Origin: Gammaproteobacteria bacterium
GTDB lineage: Bacteria; Pseudomonadota; Gammaproteobacteria; Pseudomonadales; Azotimanducaceae
Assembly (NCBI GenBank): GCA_021773555.1
Contig: JAJFKA010000001.1
Coordinates: 1 to 42,581, forward strand
Reading direction: 5' to 3'
Length of the DNA: 42,581 nucleotides
Program-made: the position numbers and the translations under genes
In this document: positions 1 to 11,157 of the stretch, in pieces
Position numbering within the stretch: the first letter of the stretch is position 1
Layout of the letters: the number at the start of each line of letters is the position of its first letter
Notes under the pieces: generated by a model
What the model was told of the DNA's origin: nothing
Databases searched by the model: none
Seen by the model: only the letters and a program-made list of their open reading frames with translations

Positions 1-450
1 CTGGCCAGATTGAATCGCTGGAATGATTCCGATAGTGGCGGCGAAAGTGTCGCGGTGTTGAAAAAGGAACTGCAAAGCTGCATGCAACTCAACTTTGGGG
101 TGTTCCGCAAGGAAGAACCCATGCAAAAAGGTATCGCAACTTTATCGGAGCTAAGGCAGCGAATAGATAAGGCCGCACTACCCGATAAAAGCCGGGCATT
201 CAACACGGCTCGTCTTGAGGCACTGGAACTGGACAATCTGCTTGAAATCGCCGAGGCAACCGCGATCTGTGCAGAGGGCAGGAAGGAAAGCCGTGGTGCA
301 CACGCGCGCGATGATTATCAGGACAGGGACGATGAAAACTGGCTGGCGCACTCACTCTACAATCCGAACACCAAAGTCATGTCAAAACGCAAAGTGAATT
401 TTCAGCCGGTAACGGTGCCGGTATTCGAACCCATGGCAAGAACCTATTAA
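1..450 (+). CDS. sdhA: Succinate dehydrogenase flavoprotein subunit, C-terminal part
   Basis: This is the last 149 residues of SdhA; the 5' end lies outside the window and the frame is open from base 1. SdhA carries covalent FAD and oxidises succinate to fumarate on the cytoplasmic face of complex II. The visible part matches the C-terminal domain of the enterobacterial protein: a helical stretch LNRWN, then LELDNLLEIA, then the family signature SRGAHARDDYQDRDDENW near the end, and a terminal RTY as in E. coli. The FAD-binding and catalytic domains are not visible. It is followed after 49 bp by sdhB, so sdhC and sdhD are expected just left of the window. Identity is very secure from the signature alone. 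Confidence 0.97.
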   Translation: MARLNRWNDSDSGGESVAVLKKELQSCMQLNFGVFRKEEPMQKGIATLSELRQRIDKAALPDKSRAFNTARLEALELDNLLEIAEATAICAEGRKESRGAHARDDYQDRDDENWLAHSLYNPNTKVMSKRKVNFQPVTVPVFEPMARTY

Positions 451-499
451 ATTAGATTGCGCGTAAACTCTTGCGCATAAACCAAGGCGGGACACCTCC

Positions 500-1204
500 A
501 TGTTAGTAAGTGTTTATCGATACAACCCCGATCAGGACAAAGCACCTTATATGCAGGACTTCGAACTGGAACTTCCTGGTGGGCGGGATCTCATGGTCCT
601 GGATGTTCTGGAACTGCTGAAGGAACAGGATGCTTCGGTCACCTATCGCCGTTCATGCCGGGAGGGCGTTTGCGGATCTGACGGCGTGAATATGAATGGT
701 AAGAATGGTCTCGCCTGCATCACGCCCGTGTCCGAAGTGGTTAAATCAAACAAGTTAACCATTCGACCGCTGCCTGGATTGCCAGTTGTTCGTGATCTCG
801 TTGTAGACATGGAGCAATTTTATGATCAATACAAAAAGATCCAGCCGTACCTGATCAACGATGAGCCACCTCCCAACCAGGAGCGCCTGCAGTCACCAGA
901 GGATCGTGAAAAACTCGATGGTCTTTATGAGTGCATTCTGTGTGCCTGTTGTTCTTCCTCTTGCCCGTCGTTCTGGTGGAATCCGGACAAATTCATTGGT
1001 CCGGCAGGCTTGCTTCAGGCGTATCGATTTCTGATAGATTCCAGGGACACCGCCACTGAAGAACGCCTGGCTAATCTCGAGGATCCGTTCAGCGTGTTTC
1101 GCTGCCGGGGCATCATGAACTGTGTCAATGTGTGTCCTAAAGGATTGAATCCAACCCGGGCCATAGGTCATATACGGAACATGTTGCTCGCCAGGGCGGT
1201 ATGA
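500..1204 (+). CDS. sdhB: Succinate dehydrogenase iron-sulfur subunit
   Basis: SdhB (234 aa, the usual length) passes electrons from the SdhA flavin to ubiquinone through three Fe-S clusters. The [2Fe-2S] ligands are C53, C58, D61 and C73 in SCREGVCGSDG...LAC; the Asp ligand is the same oddity as in E. coli. The [4Fe-4S] ligands lie in CILCACCSSSCP and the [3Fe-4S] ligands in the CRGIMNCVNVCPKGLNP segment. The quinone-site neighbourhood SFWWNPDKFIGPAGLLQAYR is intact. The first ATG aligns with the family N-terminus. sdhB lies 49 bp after sdhA and 81 bp before sucA, with no terminator seen between them, so it is probably co-transcribed with both. Confidence 0.98.
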   Translation: MLVSVYRYNPDQDKAPYMQDFELELPGGRDLMVLDVLELLKEQDASVTYRRSCREGVCGSDGVNMNGKNGLACITPVSEVVKSNKLTIRPLPGLPVVRDLVVDMEQFYDQYKKIQPYLINDEPPPNQERLQSPEDREKLDGLYECILCACCSSSCPSFWWNPDKFIGPAGLLQAYRFLIDSRDTATEERLANLEDPFSVFRCRGIMNCVNVCPKGLNPTRAIGHIRNMLLARAV

Positions 1205-1285
1205 GGCACGTGATGAGTCTTAGCGGTGGCGAAGGAATTTCTGTAAGATTCCGCATCAATACCGATTAACTTCCTGAGAAGGTTT

Positions 1286-4132
1286 ATGGAAGACAGCATC
1301 ATGGAACAAATGTGGCGCAGTGGCCACATTTCCGGCGGCAATGCCTCCTATGTAGAAGAACTCTACGAAAAATATCTGCTGGATCCGTCTGAAATACCGG
1401 ATCAGTGGCGAAGTTATTTCGAAACCCTGCCGCTGGTTGAAGGTACGCTGGCACCGGATATATCCCACGCCACCGTCCGTGATCATTTTCTGCTGCTCTC
1501 AAAGAATCAGTCCCGCGTGGCGCAGGTATCGGCCAGCAGTATTTCCTCTGACTATGAGCGCAAGCAATTTGCCGTCGGTGAGTTGATCAATGCCTATCGC
1601 CGTCGTGGTCACCACAAAGCAAACCTTGACCCACTTGGGCTGGCGGAGGAGAGCGGCACACCGATGCTCGAGCTTGAGTATTACCGCCTGTCAGCAGCTG
1701 ACCTGGATACCAAATTCCAAACCGGTAATCTGTTTTTTGGTGATGCTGAAGCGTCACTGCAGGAAATCCTTGAAGTGCTGGAAAATACCTATTGCGGCTC
1801 TATTGGCGCAGAGTATATGCACATCAGCGATGAAGCTGAGCAAATGTGGGTACAGCAGCGGATGGAAAGTGCCCGTTCGAAACCCGCGTTCAGTGATGGC
1901 GTAAAGCGGCGGCTCCTCGATCGGCTGATTGCCGCCGAAGGCCTGGAAAAATACCTGGGCATGAAGTATCCGGGAACCAAAAGGTTTGGTCTGGAAGGCG
2001 GGGAAAGTTTCATCCCTTGTCTTGCTGAACTGATTCACCGGGCAGGGTCAGCGGGCGTCGTTGAAACTGTAATTGGTATGGCGCACAGGGGACGACTAAA
2101 TGTGCTGGTTAACCTCCTCGGCAAAGACCCGGCAGGACTGTTTGATGAATTCGAGGGCCGCTATACACCGGGTTCGGGTTCCGGAGACGTCAAGTATCAC
2201 CAGGGCTTTTCCTCGAATCTGATGACTCCGGGCGGTGAGATGCACCTGGCACTCGGCTTTAACCCCTCACACCTTGAGATCGGTGCTCCGGTGATTGAAG
2301 GCTCGGTCAGGGCGCGCATGGATCGTCGCGGGGACAGTGCCGGTGACAAGGTGCTGGCGATTAATGTTCATGGGGATGCGGCGTTCGCTGGACAAGGTGT
2401 GGTTATGGAGACTTTCCAGATGTCGCAAACGCGGGGCTTCCATACCGGTGGTACTGTCCATGTCATCATCAATAACCAGATTGGCTACACGATCAGCGAT
2501 CCGCAGGATGCCCGGTCGACTCGATATTGCACGGAGATTGCCAAGATGGTGCAGGCACCTATCTTCCACGTTAATGGTGACGATCCCGAGGCCGTGTTGT
2601 TCGTTTCCCAACTGGCGCTGGATTACCGCATGGAATTTAAGAAGGATGTGGTCATCGATATCGTCTGCTATCGTCGCCGGGGACATAACGAGGGTGATGA
2701 GCCTTCAATCACCCAGCCGATCATGTACCAGAAAATTCGCAAGCACCCAACCACCGTGGCGCTTTATGCAGAAAGAGTGATCGCCAGTGGCGCCATCGAG
2801 GAGGCTGATTTTCATGGCAGGGTTGAGGCTTACCGGGATTCGCTCGACAAGGGCAATGCCGTTGCCTGGGATTATCTGAAGGAACCCGATACCTCGTTGT
2901 ATGTGGATTGGCTACCCTTTCTGAATCATGACTGGGATGCACCTGGAGATACAACCTTTGAGATCAAGGAATTTCAGGCTATCGCCAACAAGCTTGATGA
3001 GGTGCCAGAGGGTTTCGTAACACAGAAACAGGTATCAAAAATCCTGGAAGACCGGCGCAAAATGACCGCGGGAGCGCTGCCAATCAACTGGGGCTATGCG
3101 GAGATCATGTCGTACGCGACCCTACTGTCACAAGGCTTCAAGATTCGGATAACCGGGCAGGATGTTGGCCGTGGAACGTTTTCTCATCGCCACGCCGTAC
3201 TCCACGATCAGAAGGAAGGTGGTACCTTAACGCCGTTGGAGAATGTTGGCGAGGCACCACGACAGTTTCAGCTCTATGACTCTTTTCTGTCAGAGGAGGC
3301 GGTGCTCGCTTTTGAGTATGGTTATTCGGGGACCAGTCCAAATACACTCGTGATCTGGGAAGCACAGTTCGGTGATTTTGCCAACGGCGCACAGGTGGTG
3401 ATTGACCAGTTTATTACCAGTGGTGAACACAAGTGGGCAAGGCTCTCAGCAATTACGTTGTTGTTACCCCATGGCTACGAGGGCGCTGGTCCTGAGCACT
3501 CGTCTGCTCGTCTCGAACGCTACCTGCAGTTATGCGCTGAGCATAATATTCAGGTGTGCGTGCCAACCACACCTGCGCAAATGTTTCATCTGATACGCCG
3601 TCAGGCGATCAGACCGCTCCGAAAACCGTTAATTGTCATGACGCCAAAGAGTCTGCTTCGCCACAAGGATGCAATTTCCACTTTGGAACAGCTGACCCAG
3701 GATATGTTTTATACAGCCATTGCTGACGATGCAGGTGTAGACAAAATGACAATCACACGCATCGTGTTCTGTTCAGGAAAGGTGTATTTCGATCTACGGG
3801 AGAAGTGTAACGAGGACGAACTGAGGCATATTGTGCTGGTTAGAATTGAACAACTATACCCTTTTCCGGAAAGTGATCTTGCACAGGTTTTGTCACAGTA
3901 CCCGAACATAGACACTGCCGTCTGGTGTCAGGAAGAACCTATGAACCAGGGTGCCTGGTATAGCAGTCAGCATCATCTCCGTCGTGTTTTGCATGCGACT
4001 TTTGCTTCACTTTACCTGCACTATGCAGGTCGGGAGGCATCGGCCGCCGCCGCTGCCGGTTACATGTCGCTTCATGTCCAACAGCAGCAAAAGCTTGTAC
4101 ATGACGCGCTCTACAATACAGATATTAATTGA
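1286..4132 (+). CDS. sucA: 2-oxoglutarate dehydrogenase E1 component
   Basis: This is the thiamine diphosphate-dependent E1 of the 2-oxoglutarate dehydrogenase complex (948 aa; E. coli 933). It decarboxylates 2-oxoglutarate and transfers the succinyl group to the E2 lipoyl arm. The N-terminal helix SYVEELYEKYLLDPSEIP at about residues 18-35 is the E2/E3-docking segment typical of this family. The ThDP-Mg motif GDAAFAGQG...NNQIGY sits near residues 361-395, followed by RRRGHNEGDEPS. The C-terminal transketolase-like half contains FSHRHAVLHDQ and the LPHGYEGAGPEHSSAR segment. The ATG follows an AGAAGG ribosome-binding site. It precedes sucB by 33 bp. Confidence 0.98.
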   Translation: MEDSIMEQMWRSGHISGGNASYVEELYEKYLLDPSEIPDQWRSYFETLPLVEGTLAPDISHATVRDHFLLLSKNQSRVAQVSASSISSDYERKQFAVGELINAYRRRGHHKANLDPLGLAEESGTPMLELEYYRLSAADLDTKFQTGNLFFGDAEASLQEILEVLENTYCGSIGAEYMHISDEAEQMWVQQRMESARSKPAFSDGVKRRLLDRLIAAEGLEKYLGMKYPGTKRFGLEGGESFIPCLAELIHRAGSAGVVETVIGMAHRGRLNVLVNLLGKDPAGLFDEFEGRYTPGSGSGDVKYHQGFSSNLMTPGGEMHLALGFNPSHLEIGAPVIEGSVRARMDRRGDSAGDKVLAINVHGDAAFAGQGVVMETFQMSQTRGFHTGGTVHVIINNQIGYTISDPQDARSTRYCTEIAKMVQAPIFHVNGDDPEAVLFVSQLALDYRMEFKKDVVIDIVCYRRRGHNEGDEPSITQPIMYQKIRKHPTTVALYAERVIASGAIEEADFHGRVEAYRDSLDKGNAVAWDYLKEPDTSLYVDWLPFLNHDWDAPGDTTFEIKEFQAIANKLDEVPEGFVTQKQVSKILEDRRKMTAGALPINWGYAEIMSYATLLSQGFKIRITGQDVGRGTFSHRHAVLHDQKEGGTLTPLENVGEAPRQFQLYDSFLSEEAVLAFEYGYSGTSPNTLVIWEAQFGDFANGAQVVIDQFITSGEHKWARLSAITLLLPHGYEGAGPEHSSARLERYLQLCAEHNIQVCVPTTPAQMFHLIRRQAIRPLRKPLIVMTPKSLLRHKDAISTLEQLTQDMFYTAIADDAGVDKMTITRIVFCSGKVYFDLREKCNEDELRHIVLVRIEQLYPFPESDLAQVLSQYPNIDTAVWCQEEPMNQGAWYSSQHHLRRVLHATFASLYLHYAGREASAAAAAGYMSLHVQQQQKLVHDALYNTDIN

Positions 4133-4165
4133 TTCGAATTCACCGTTTATCGCAAAGGATCGACA

Positions 4166-5377
4166 ATGATTGAAATTAAAGCGCCGGAGTTTCCAGAGTC
4201 TATCGCTGATGGCGAGGTTGCTGTCTGGCATGTGTCAGTTGGCGAGGCGGTTAAACGAGACCAGGTGTTGGTGGATATCGAAACGGATAAGGTGGTCATC
4301 GAAGTTGTTGCCCCGGTAGCCGGCAAACTGATCAGCATATTGAAGGAGGAAGGTGAGACCGTTCTTGCCGAGGAAGTGCTTGCGCAGTTTGAGCCGGGTG
4401 AGGTGGCTGAATCATCACCGGCACCAGTTCCAAAAGATGAGCAACACATCGAAGCACCAGTGGCGGCGAACCTGGAGTTAGCGAGTCCCGCGGCTCGAAA
4501 GATTCTAAAGGAAAACCAGCTCGATGTGACCCGGATCACGGGTACCGGTAAAGGCGGCAGGATAACCAAGGAGGACGTTCTTAAAGCAGTCGCGGCGGTT
4601 GAACAGCAGAAGCCATCAGTGGCCGCAACGCCTTCCGCCCCTCTTTCTACGCAAGCCTCTGCAGAATCCGGCGATCGGGTAGAACGCCGTGTTCCAATGA
4701 CAAGGTTACGGGCCAGCATTGCGCGACGACTCGTCGAGGCACAGCAAACCGCCGCGATGTTAACGACCTTTAACGAAGTGGATATGCAGGCGATTCTGGA
4801 TTTACGAGCCCACTACAAAGAAGATTTTGAGAAAGCACATAATGGCACCAGGCTTGGCTTCATGTCGTTTTTTGTTCGTGCAAGTATCGAGGCACTGAAG
4901 CGATTCCCGGCGGTCAATGCGTCAATTGACGGCACTGACATCGTTTACCATGGCTACCAGGATATCGGTGTTGCTGTTGGCTCGCCCCGGGGACTGGTGG
5001 TTCCGGTGATCCGTGAAGCGGACAGCCTGACGCTCGCCGAAATAGAGGATCAGGTAAGAGATTACGGTACTAAAGCACGGGACGGCAAGTTGTCGATTGA
5101 TGATATGACGGGAGGCACCTTTACCATTTCCAATGGAGGTGTGTTCGGCTCGTTACTTTCAACCCCTATATTGAATCCACCGCAAACTGGCATCCTGGGC
5201 ATGCACAAGATTCAGGAACGGCCTATGGTTGTTGACGGTGAAATCAAGATCAGGCCTATGATGTACCTCGCGCTATCCTATGATCATCGGTTGATTGACG
5301 GCCAGGAGGCCGTTCGCTTCCTGGTCACCATCAAGGATTTTCTTGAGGAACCAGCCAGGATCCTCCTGGACATATAA
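4166..5377 (+). CDS. sucB: Dihydrolipoyllysine succinyltransferase, E2 of 2-oxoglutarate dehydrogenase
   Basis: This is the E2 core subunit (403 aa). Domains in order are: one lipoyl domain at residues 2-75 with lipoylated K42 in IETDKVV; an Ala/Pro linker; a peripheral-subunit binding domain around residues 105-142 ([11 protein letters not shown]...[10 protein letters not shown]); a second linker; and the acyltransferase core, ending with the catalytic signature [12 protein letters not shown] (H374 and D378). A single lipoyl domain and a roughly 400-residue length fit the succinyltransferase rather than the pyruvate E2, which usually has more lipoyl domains in this group. An AAAGGA site lies 6 bp before the ATG. 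Its partners sucA and lpd flank it. Confidence 0.97.
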   Translation: MIEIKAPEFPESIADGEVAVWHVSVGEAVKRDQVLVDIETDKVVIEVVAPVAGKLISILKEEGETVLAEEVLAQFEPGEVAESSPAPVPKDEQHIEAPVAANLELASPAARKILKENQLDVTRITGTGKGGRITKEDVLKAVAAVEQQKPSVAATPSAPLSTQASAESGDRVERRVPMTRLRASIARRLVEAQQTAAMLTTFNEVDMQAILDLRAHYKEDFEKAHNGTRLGFMSFFVRASIEALKRFPAVNASIDGTDIVYHGYQDIGVAVGSPRGLVVPVIREADSLTLAEIEDQVRDYGTKARDGKLSIDDMTGGTFTISNGGVFGSLLSTPILNPPQTGILGMHKIQERPMVVDGEIKIRPMMYLALSYDHRLIDGQEAVRFLVTIKDFLEEPARILLDI

Positions 5378-6865
<1,488 letters not shown>

Positions 6866-6904
6866 ACCATCAATCTCAACTACGCGATTAAGGATTTTGA
6901 AGCT

Positions 6905-8074
6905 ATGAATCTTCACGAATATCAGGCGAAACAAATTTTTGCCGAATATGGATTGCCCGTATCCAGGGGTATTGCAGTAGACACCGCAGATGAGGCAGTC
7001 GCGGCTGCAGAGCAGCTCGGCGGTGACCGGTGGGTTGTGAAGGTCCAGGTACACGCCGGTGGACGCGGTAAGGCTGGAGGCGTGAAGGTGGTTTCTTCGA
7101 CGGATGAAATCAGAGCCTTCGCGGATAAGCACATCGGCACCAACCTGGTGACCTTTCAAACCGATGAGAAGGGTCAACCGGTCAGTAAAATATTTGTTGA
7201 GGAGTGCGCGGACATTGAGCGGGAACTTTATCTGGGAGCGGTTATTGATCGTTCCAGTCGCAGGATTACCTTTATGGCATCCACCGAGGGTGGAGTAGAA
7301 ATTGAAAAAGTTGCCGAAGAGACTCCTGAGAAAATCCTGCAGGCAGAAATAGACCCTGCCCTCGGTGCCTCGGCATATCAGGGACGCGACCTCGCATTCC
7401 AGTTGGGTCTGGAGGGAAAGCAGATCAATCAGTTTGCCAATATTTTTGTCGCGCTGGCGAAGATGTTCGAAGAGTGTGATTTGTCGTTGCTCGAAATCAA
7501 TCCGCTGGTGGTCACTGCGGCAGGAGATGTCCATTGTCTGGATGCCAAGGTTTCGATTGACGGTAACGCGTTGTACCGCCAGAAACGCCTGGCAGGCATG
7601 CGTGATGCCTCCCAGGAAGACGCTCGCGAGGATCAGGCGGCTGAATTCGGACTGAATTATGTCGCTCTGGAGGGCAATATTGGCTGTATGGTAAATGGCG
7701 CCGGTCTTGCGATGGGCACCATGGATCTGGTGAAGTTGCATGGAGGTCAACCGGCGAACTTCCTGGATGTTGGTGGCGGTGCGACAAAGGAGGCCGTAAG
7801 TGAGGCATTCAAAATCATCCTTTCGGATACTGCTGTGAAGGCGGTGCTCATTAATATTTTTGGTGGCATAGTCCGGTGCGACATCATCGCCGAAGGTATC
7901 ATCGGCGCCGTCAAGGAAGTGGGAGTTGAGGTGCCGGTAGTTGTTCGGTTTGAAGGAAACAACGCGCCACTGGGGGTCAAAACGCTGGCGGAGAGCGGCG
8001 TTGATATTATTGCCGCAACAAGTCTGACAGACGCCGTTCAGCAAGCAGTTAAAGCAGCAGGAGAAGTCGTATGA
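6905..8074 (+). CDS. sucC: Succinyl-CoA synthetase beta subunit
   Basis: The beta subunit (389 aa; E. coli 388) of succinate-CoA ligase provides the nucleotide-binding ATP-grasp domain and the succinate site. The start [19 protein letters not shown] is near-identical to family members. [16 protein letters not shown] is the ATP-grasp entrance, LLEINPLVV lies in the metal/nucleotide region, and [11 protein letters not shown] followed by [10 protein letters not shown] forms the C-terminal CoA-ligase domain. The stop overlaps the start of sucD by 4 bp (ATGA), a classic translational coupling for two subunits made in equal amounts. A long open frame on the opposite strand covers this gene and is judged a shadow. 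Confidence 0.98.
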   Translation: MNLHEYQAKQIFAEYGLPVSRGIAVDTADEAVAAAEQLGGDRWVVKVQVHAGGRGKAGGVKVVSSTDEIRAFADKHIGTNLVTFQTDEKGQPVSKIFVEECADIERELYLGAVIDRSSRRITFMASTEGGVEIEKVAEETPEKILQAEIDPALGASAYQGRDLAFQLGLEGKQINQFANIFVALAKMFEECDLSLLEINPLVVTAAGDVHCLDAKVSIDGNALYRQKRLAGMRDASQEDAREDQAAEFGLNYVALEGNIGCMVNGAGLAMGTMDLVKLHGGQPANFLDVGGGATKEAVSEAFKIILSDTAVKAVLINIFGGIVRCDIIAEGIIGAVKEVGVEVPVVVRFEGNNAPLGVKTLAESGVDIIAATSLTDAVQQAVKAAGEVV

Positions 8075-8943
8075 GTGTTCTGGTTAACAAAGCAACCAAA
8101 GTAGTATGCCAGGGCTTCACCGGTGCACAGGGGACTCTCCACTCGGAGCAGGCAATTGCCTATGGCACGCAGATGGTTGGAGGTGTCACCCCGGGCAAAG
8201 GCGGCCAGTCGCACCTCGGACTTCCGGTTTTTAACACCGTTCGTGAGGCAGTGGAGGCGACCGGGGCAGATGCTTCTGTCATTTATGTTCCTGCGCCTTT
8301 TGCCAAAGATGGCATTCTTGAAGCCGCAGCAGCAGGGATCAAATTAGTGGTTTGTATTACAGAGGGGTTACCAACTCTGGACATGCTCTCGGTGAAAGCG
8401 AGTCTCGATGCACGAGGAGTCCGCTTGATCGGGCCAAACTGTCCAGGGGTGATCACACCAGGCGAGTGTAAAATTGGCATTATGCCAGGCGATATACATC
8501 TTCAGGGTCGAGTGGGAATCGTTTCACGGTCTGGCACATTGACCTATGAAGCGGTCAAGCAGACAACTGATTACGGTTTTGGTCAAAGCACTTGTGTCGG
8601 TATCGGTGGAGATCCGATTCCGGGTAGCAATTTCATTGATATCCTTTCGATGTTCGAGCAGGACCCTGAGACCGAAGCAATTGTGATGGTAGGAGAAATT
8701 GGTGGCACCGCTGAAGAAGAGGCTGCAGCCTTTATCAAGGATCATGTCAGTAAACCGGTTGTCGGCTACATTGCCGGGGTAACGGCTCCGCCCGGAAAAA
8801 GGATGGGGCACGCGGGTGCAATTATTGCAGGCGGAAAAGGAACCGCGGATGAAAAGTTCGCTGCGCTCCAGGCCGCAGGTGTACACACGGTCAAGAGTCT
8901 GGCAGATATTGGCGTTACGCTGAAGGAAGTGACTGGCTGGTAA
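8071..8943 (+). CDS. sucD: Succinyl-CoA synthetase alpha subunit
   Basis: The alpha subunit (290 aa) binds CoA in its N-terminal Rossmann domain and carries the phosphohistidine that relays phosphate to ADP or GDP. The CoA motif [15 protein letters not shown] is at residues 16-30. The active histidine is H247 in [37 protein letters not shown] is the expected central signature. An AGGAG site lies inside the end of sucC, and the ATG overlaps its stop. This is the last gene of the sdh-suc polycistron; a hairpin terminator lies 18 bp after the stop. Confidence 0.98.
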   Translation: MSVLVNKATKVVCQGFTGAQGTLHSEQAIAYGTQMVGGVTPGKGGQSHLGLPVFNTVREAVEATGADASVIYVPAPFAKDGILEAAAAGIKLVVCITEGLPTLDMLSVKASLDARGVRLIGPNCPGVITPGECKIGIMPGDIHLQGRVGIVSRSGTLTYEAVKQTTDYGFGQSTCVGIGGDPIPGSNFIDILSMFEQDPETEAIVMVGEIGGTAEEEAAAFIKDHVSKPVVGYIAGVTAPPGKRMGHAGAIIAGGKGTADEKFAALQAAGVHTVKSLADIGVTLKEVTGW

Positions 8944-8961
8944 TTCCAGGTAACAATGTGC

Positions 8962-8992
8962 AAAACCCGGTGATTGATGTCACCGGAGTTTT
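8962..8992 (+). terminator. Rho-independent terminator after sucD
   Basis: A 7-bp GC-rich stem (CCGGTGA at 8967-8973 pairing with TCACCGG at 8980-8986) encloses a 6-base loop. It is extended across a one-base bulge by AAAAC/GTTTT at 8962-8966 and 8988-8992, so the T run is part of the lower stem and the hairpin could act in either direction. It separates the TCA operon from the htpG heat-shock promoter, whose -35 begins 11 bp further on. Confidence 0.75.
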
Positions 8993-9002
8993 GTTAACAA
9001 CC

Positions 9003-9031
9003 CTTGAAATACAGTTCCCTGACCCCCACTA
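9003..9031 (+). promoter_or_regulatory. Heat-shock (sigma-32 / RpoH) promoter of htpG
   Basis: CTTGAAA at 9003-9009, preceded by CC, is a full match to the sigma-32 -35 consensus. After 14 bp comes CCCCACTA at 9024-9031, close to the -10 consensus CCCCATNT. Spacing is within the 13-15 bp usual for RpoH promoters, and the gene served, htpG, is a classic member of the regulon. It leaves a 5' leader of roughly 150 bases. Confidence 0.75.
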
Positions 9032-9190
9032 AGCAAGCAGAGTAGTCCCAGGGTGCGCTGCCAGGAATATCGGCATGCATCGAGGGCTTTATTCCTGTGC
9101 TTGCCGATGAGATACGCACGGAAATAAACCAAAATGACCCGGTTGCAGTTTTGCAGCGCTGGAACAGTAACAAAAATACAAGGCTGAACA

Positions 9191-11101
9191 ATGACCGTTG
9201 AAGCACATAAAGAAACACTGGGATTTCAATCAGAAGCAAAGCAATTACTGCACCTGATGATTCACTCCCTTTATTCCAACAAGGAAATTTTCCTGCGTGA
9301 GCTAATTGCAAACGCTTCCGATGCGATTGATAAACTTAGATTTGCCAGTCTCTCCGAACCTGAATTGCTGGGTAAAGACTCGGATTTTAAGATTCGCATT
9401 GACGTCGACAAGGAAGCGCGAACCATCTCGATCACAGACAATGGTATCGGGATGACCCGTGATGATGCGATTACCCATCTGGGCACCATCGCAAAGTCGG
9501 GAACTTCACAATTCCTGCAATCGCTGACAGGTGATCAGCAGAAGGATTCGCAGTTGATTGGCCAGTTTGGCGTGGGATTTTATTCTTCCTTTATCGTTGC
9601 CGAAAAAGTCGTCGTCGAGACGCTCGCCGCTGGGACTGACTCGTCAGAAGCGGTGAGATGGATATCCATCGGGGAGGCAGACTTCGAGGTTGAAACAATC
9701 GAGCGTCCGGCGCGTGGTACGACGGTGATCCTTCATTTGAAGGCCGACCAGGATGAATACCTCGATGGCTGGACTCTAAAGAATATTGTGAAAAAGTATG
9801 CCGATCATGTATCCGTGCCAGTCGTGATGAAAAAAGAAGCAGTTGTTGCTGATGATGATGAATCTGTTCAGGACATCACTGAGTATGAAACCATCAACAC
9901 CGCCAAAGCATTATGGACGCGCTCCAGGAGCGAGGTTTCCGATGATGAGTACATAGAATTCTACAAGCACGTTTCTCATGATTTTCAAGACCCGATCAGA
10001 TGGAGCCACAACAAGGTTGAAGGCAAGTTGGATTATACGAGCCTGATTTACCTGCCTGCCAAAGCACCGTTTGACTTATGGCAAAGAGAGGCTCCTCGCG
10101 GATTGAAACTCTACGTCCAGCGGGTTTTCATCATGGACGAAGCTGAGCAGTTCCTGCCACTTTATCTGCGATTTATAAAAGGCGTGGTGGATTCCAATGA
10201 TCTGTCGCTCAATGTCTCAAGGGAAATTCTCCAGAAAGATCCCGCAATAGAATCCATGCGAACCGCGCTGACAAAACGAGCACTGGATATCATGGAAAAA
10301 CTGGCAAAGGATGATGCAGAAAAATATCAGGAATTCTGGAAAGAGTTTGGGCAGGTCCTGAAGGAGGGCCCAGCTGAAGATTTTACCAACAAGGAAAAAA
10401 TTTCCAGGCTGCTACGATTTTCGACAACGCACACTGGTGCTGCGACACAGGATCAGTCTCTGGATGACTACATTGGTCGTATGAAGGAAGGTCAGGATAA
10501 AATCTATTATGTTGCAGCGGAAAATTACCATACCGCGACGAACAGCCCGCATCTGGAAGTGTTCAAAAAGAAGGATATTGAAGTGCTCGTCCTGTACGAC
10601 AGAATCGATGAGTGGTTAATGAGTCACTTGATGGAGTTTGATGGGAAACAATTCCAGGATGTTGCGAAAGGTTCACTTGACCTCGGCGTTCTGGAAGACG
10701 AGACGGAGAAAGAAAATCACGAGAAGGTGGAGGAGGAGTTCAAGGACCTCGTCAGCAGGATTACCGAACTGCTCGGCGAGAAGGTCGAGGAAGTCAGGAT
10801 AACGCATCGGCTCACAGATTCACCAGCCTGTCTGGTTGTCAACGAAGACGAGATGGGGATGCAGATGCGGCGGATTCTTGAGTCAGCGGGTCAGGCGGTG
10901 CCGGGGTCGAAGCGTATTTTCGAAATCAATCCCGAACACCCCTTAGTGGTCAAGTTGAACGATGAACCAGACCTCGATCGATTCTCCGATCTGACCATGG
11001 TGATTTTTGATCAGGCCATGCTCGCCGAAGGCAGCCAGTTGGAAGAGCCCGCGAATTATGTAAAACGACTCAATAAGTTACTGCTGGAGCTTTCAGCCTG
11101 A
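9191..11101 (+). CDS. htpG: Molecular chaperone HtpG (bacterial Hsp90)
   Basis: This is a cytosolic ATP-dependent chaperone (636 aa; E. coli 624) that works with DnaK in remodelling client proteins. The N-terminal GHKL ATPase shows the catalytic Glu and Mg-binding Asn in [15 protein letters not shown], the nucleotide-binding DNGIGM, and the lid/glycine motif [11 protein letters not shown]. The middle domain has [22 protein letters not shown] and [14 protein letters not shown] with the conserved Arg. The C-terminal dimerisation domain ends in [10 protein letters not shown]. An AAGG site lies about 7 bp upstream of the ATG. It is a single-gene unit with its own RpoH-type promoter, and its 3' end converges on the DUF1631 gene. 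Confidence 0.98.
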   Translation: MTVEAHKETLGFQSEAKQLLHLMIHSLYSNKEIFLRELIANASDAIDKLRFASLSEPELLGKDSDFKIRIDVDKEARTISITDNGIGMTRDDAITHLGTIAKSGTSQFLQSLTGDQQKDSQLIGQFGVGFYSSFIVAEKVVVETLAAGTDSSEAVRWISIGEADFEVETIERPARGTTVILHLKADQDEYLDGWTLKNIVKKYADHVSVPVVMKKEAVVADDDESVQDITEYETINTAKALWTRSRSEVSDDEYIEFYKHVSHDFQDPIRWSHNKVEGKLDYTSLIYLPAKAPFDLWQREAPRGLKLYVQRVFIMDEAEQFLPLYLRFIKGVVDSNDLSLNVSREILQKDPAIESMRTALTKRALDIMEKLAKDDAEKYQEFWKEFGQVLKEGPAEDFTNKEKISRLLRFSTTHTGAATQDQSLDDYIGRMKEGQDKIYYVAAENYHTATNSPHLEVFKKKDIEVLVLYDRIDEWLMSHLMEFDGKQFQDVAKGSLDLGVLEDETEKENHEKVEEEFKDLVSRITELLGEKVEEVRITHRLTDSPACLVVNEDEMGMQMRRILESAGQAVPGSKRIFEINPEHPLVVKLNDEPDLDRFSDLTMVIFDQAMLAEGSQLEEPANYVKRLNKLLLELSA

Positions 11102-11157
11102 AACGCTGATCTGGGTCTTGTTTACAATCGGATTGTGCTGGAATGGTGGCTTAAGGA

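Noticed and set aside
11102-11157. ACAAT-CGG-ATTGT between convergent htpG and DUF1631 as a terminator
   Set aside because: The stem is five AT-rich pairs with a three-base loop and no T run; too weak to call.
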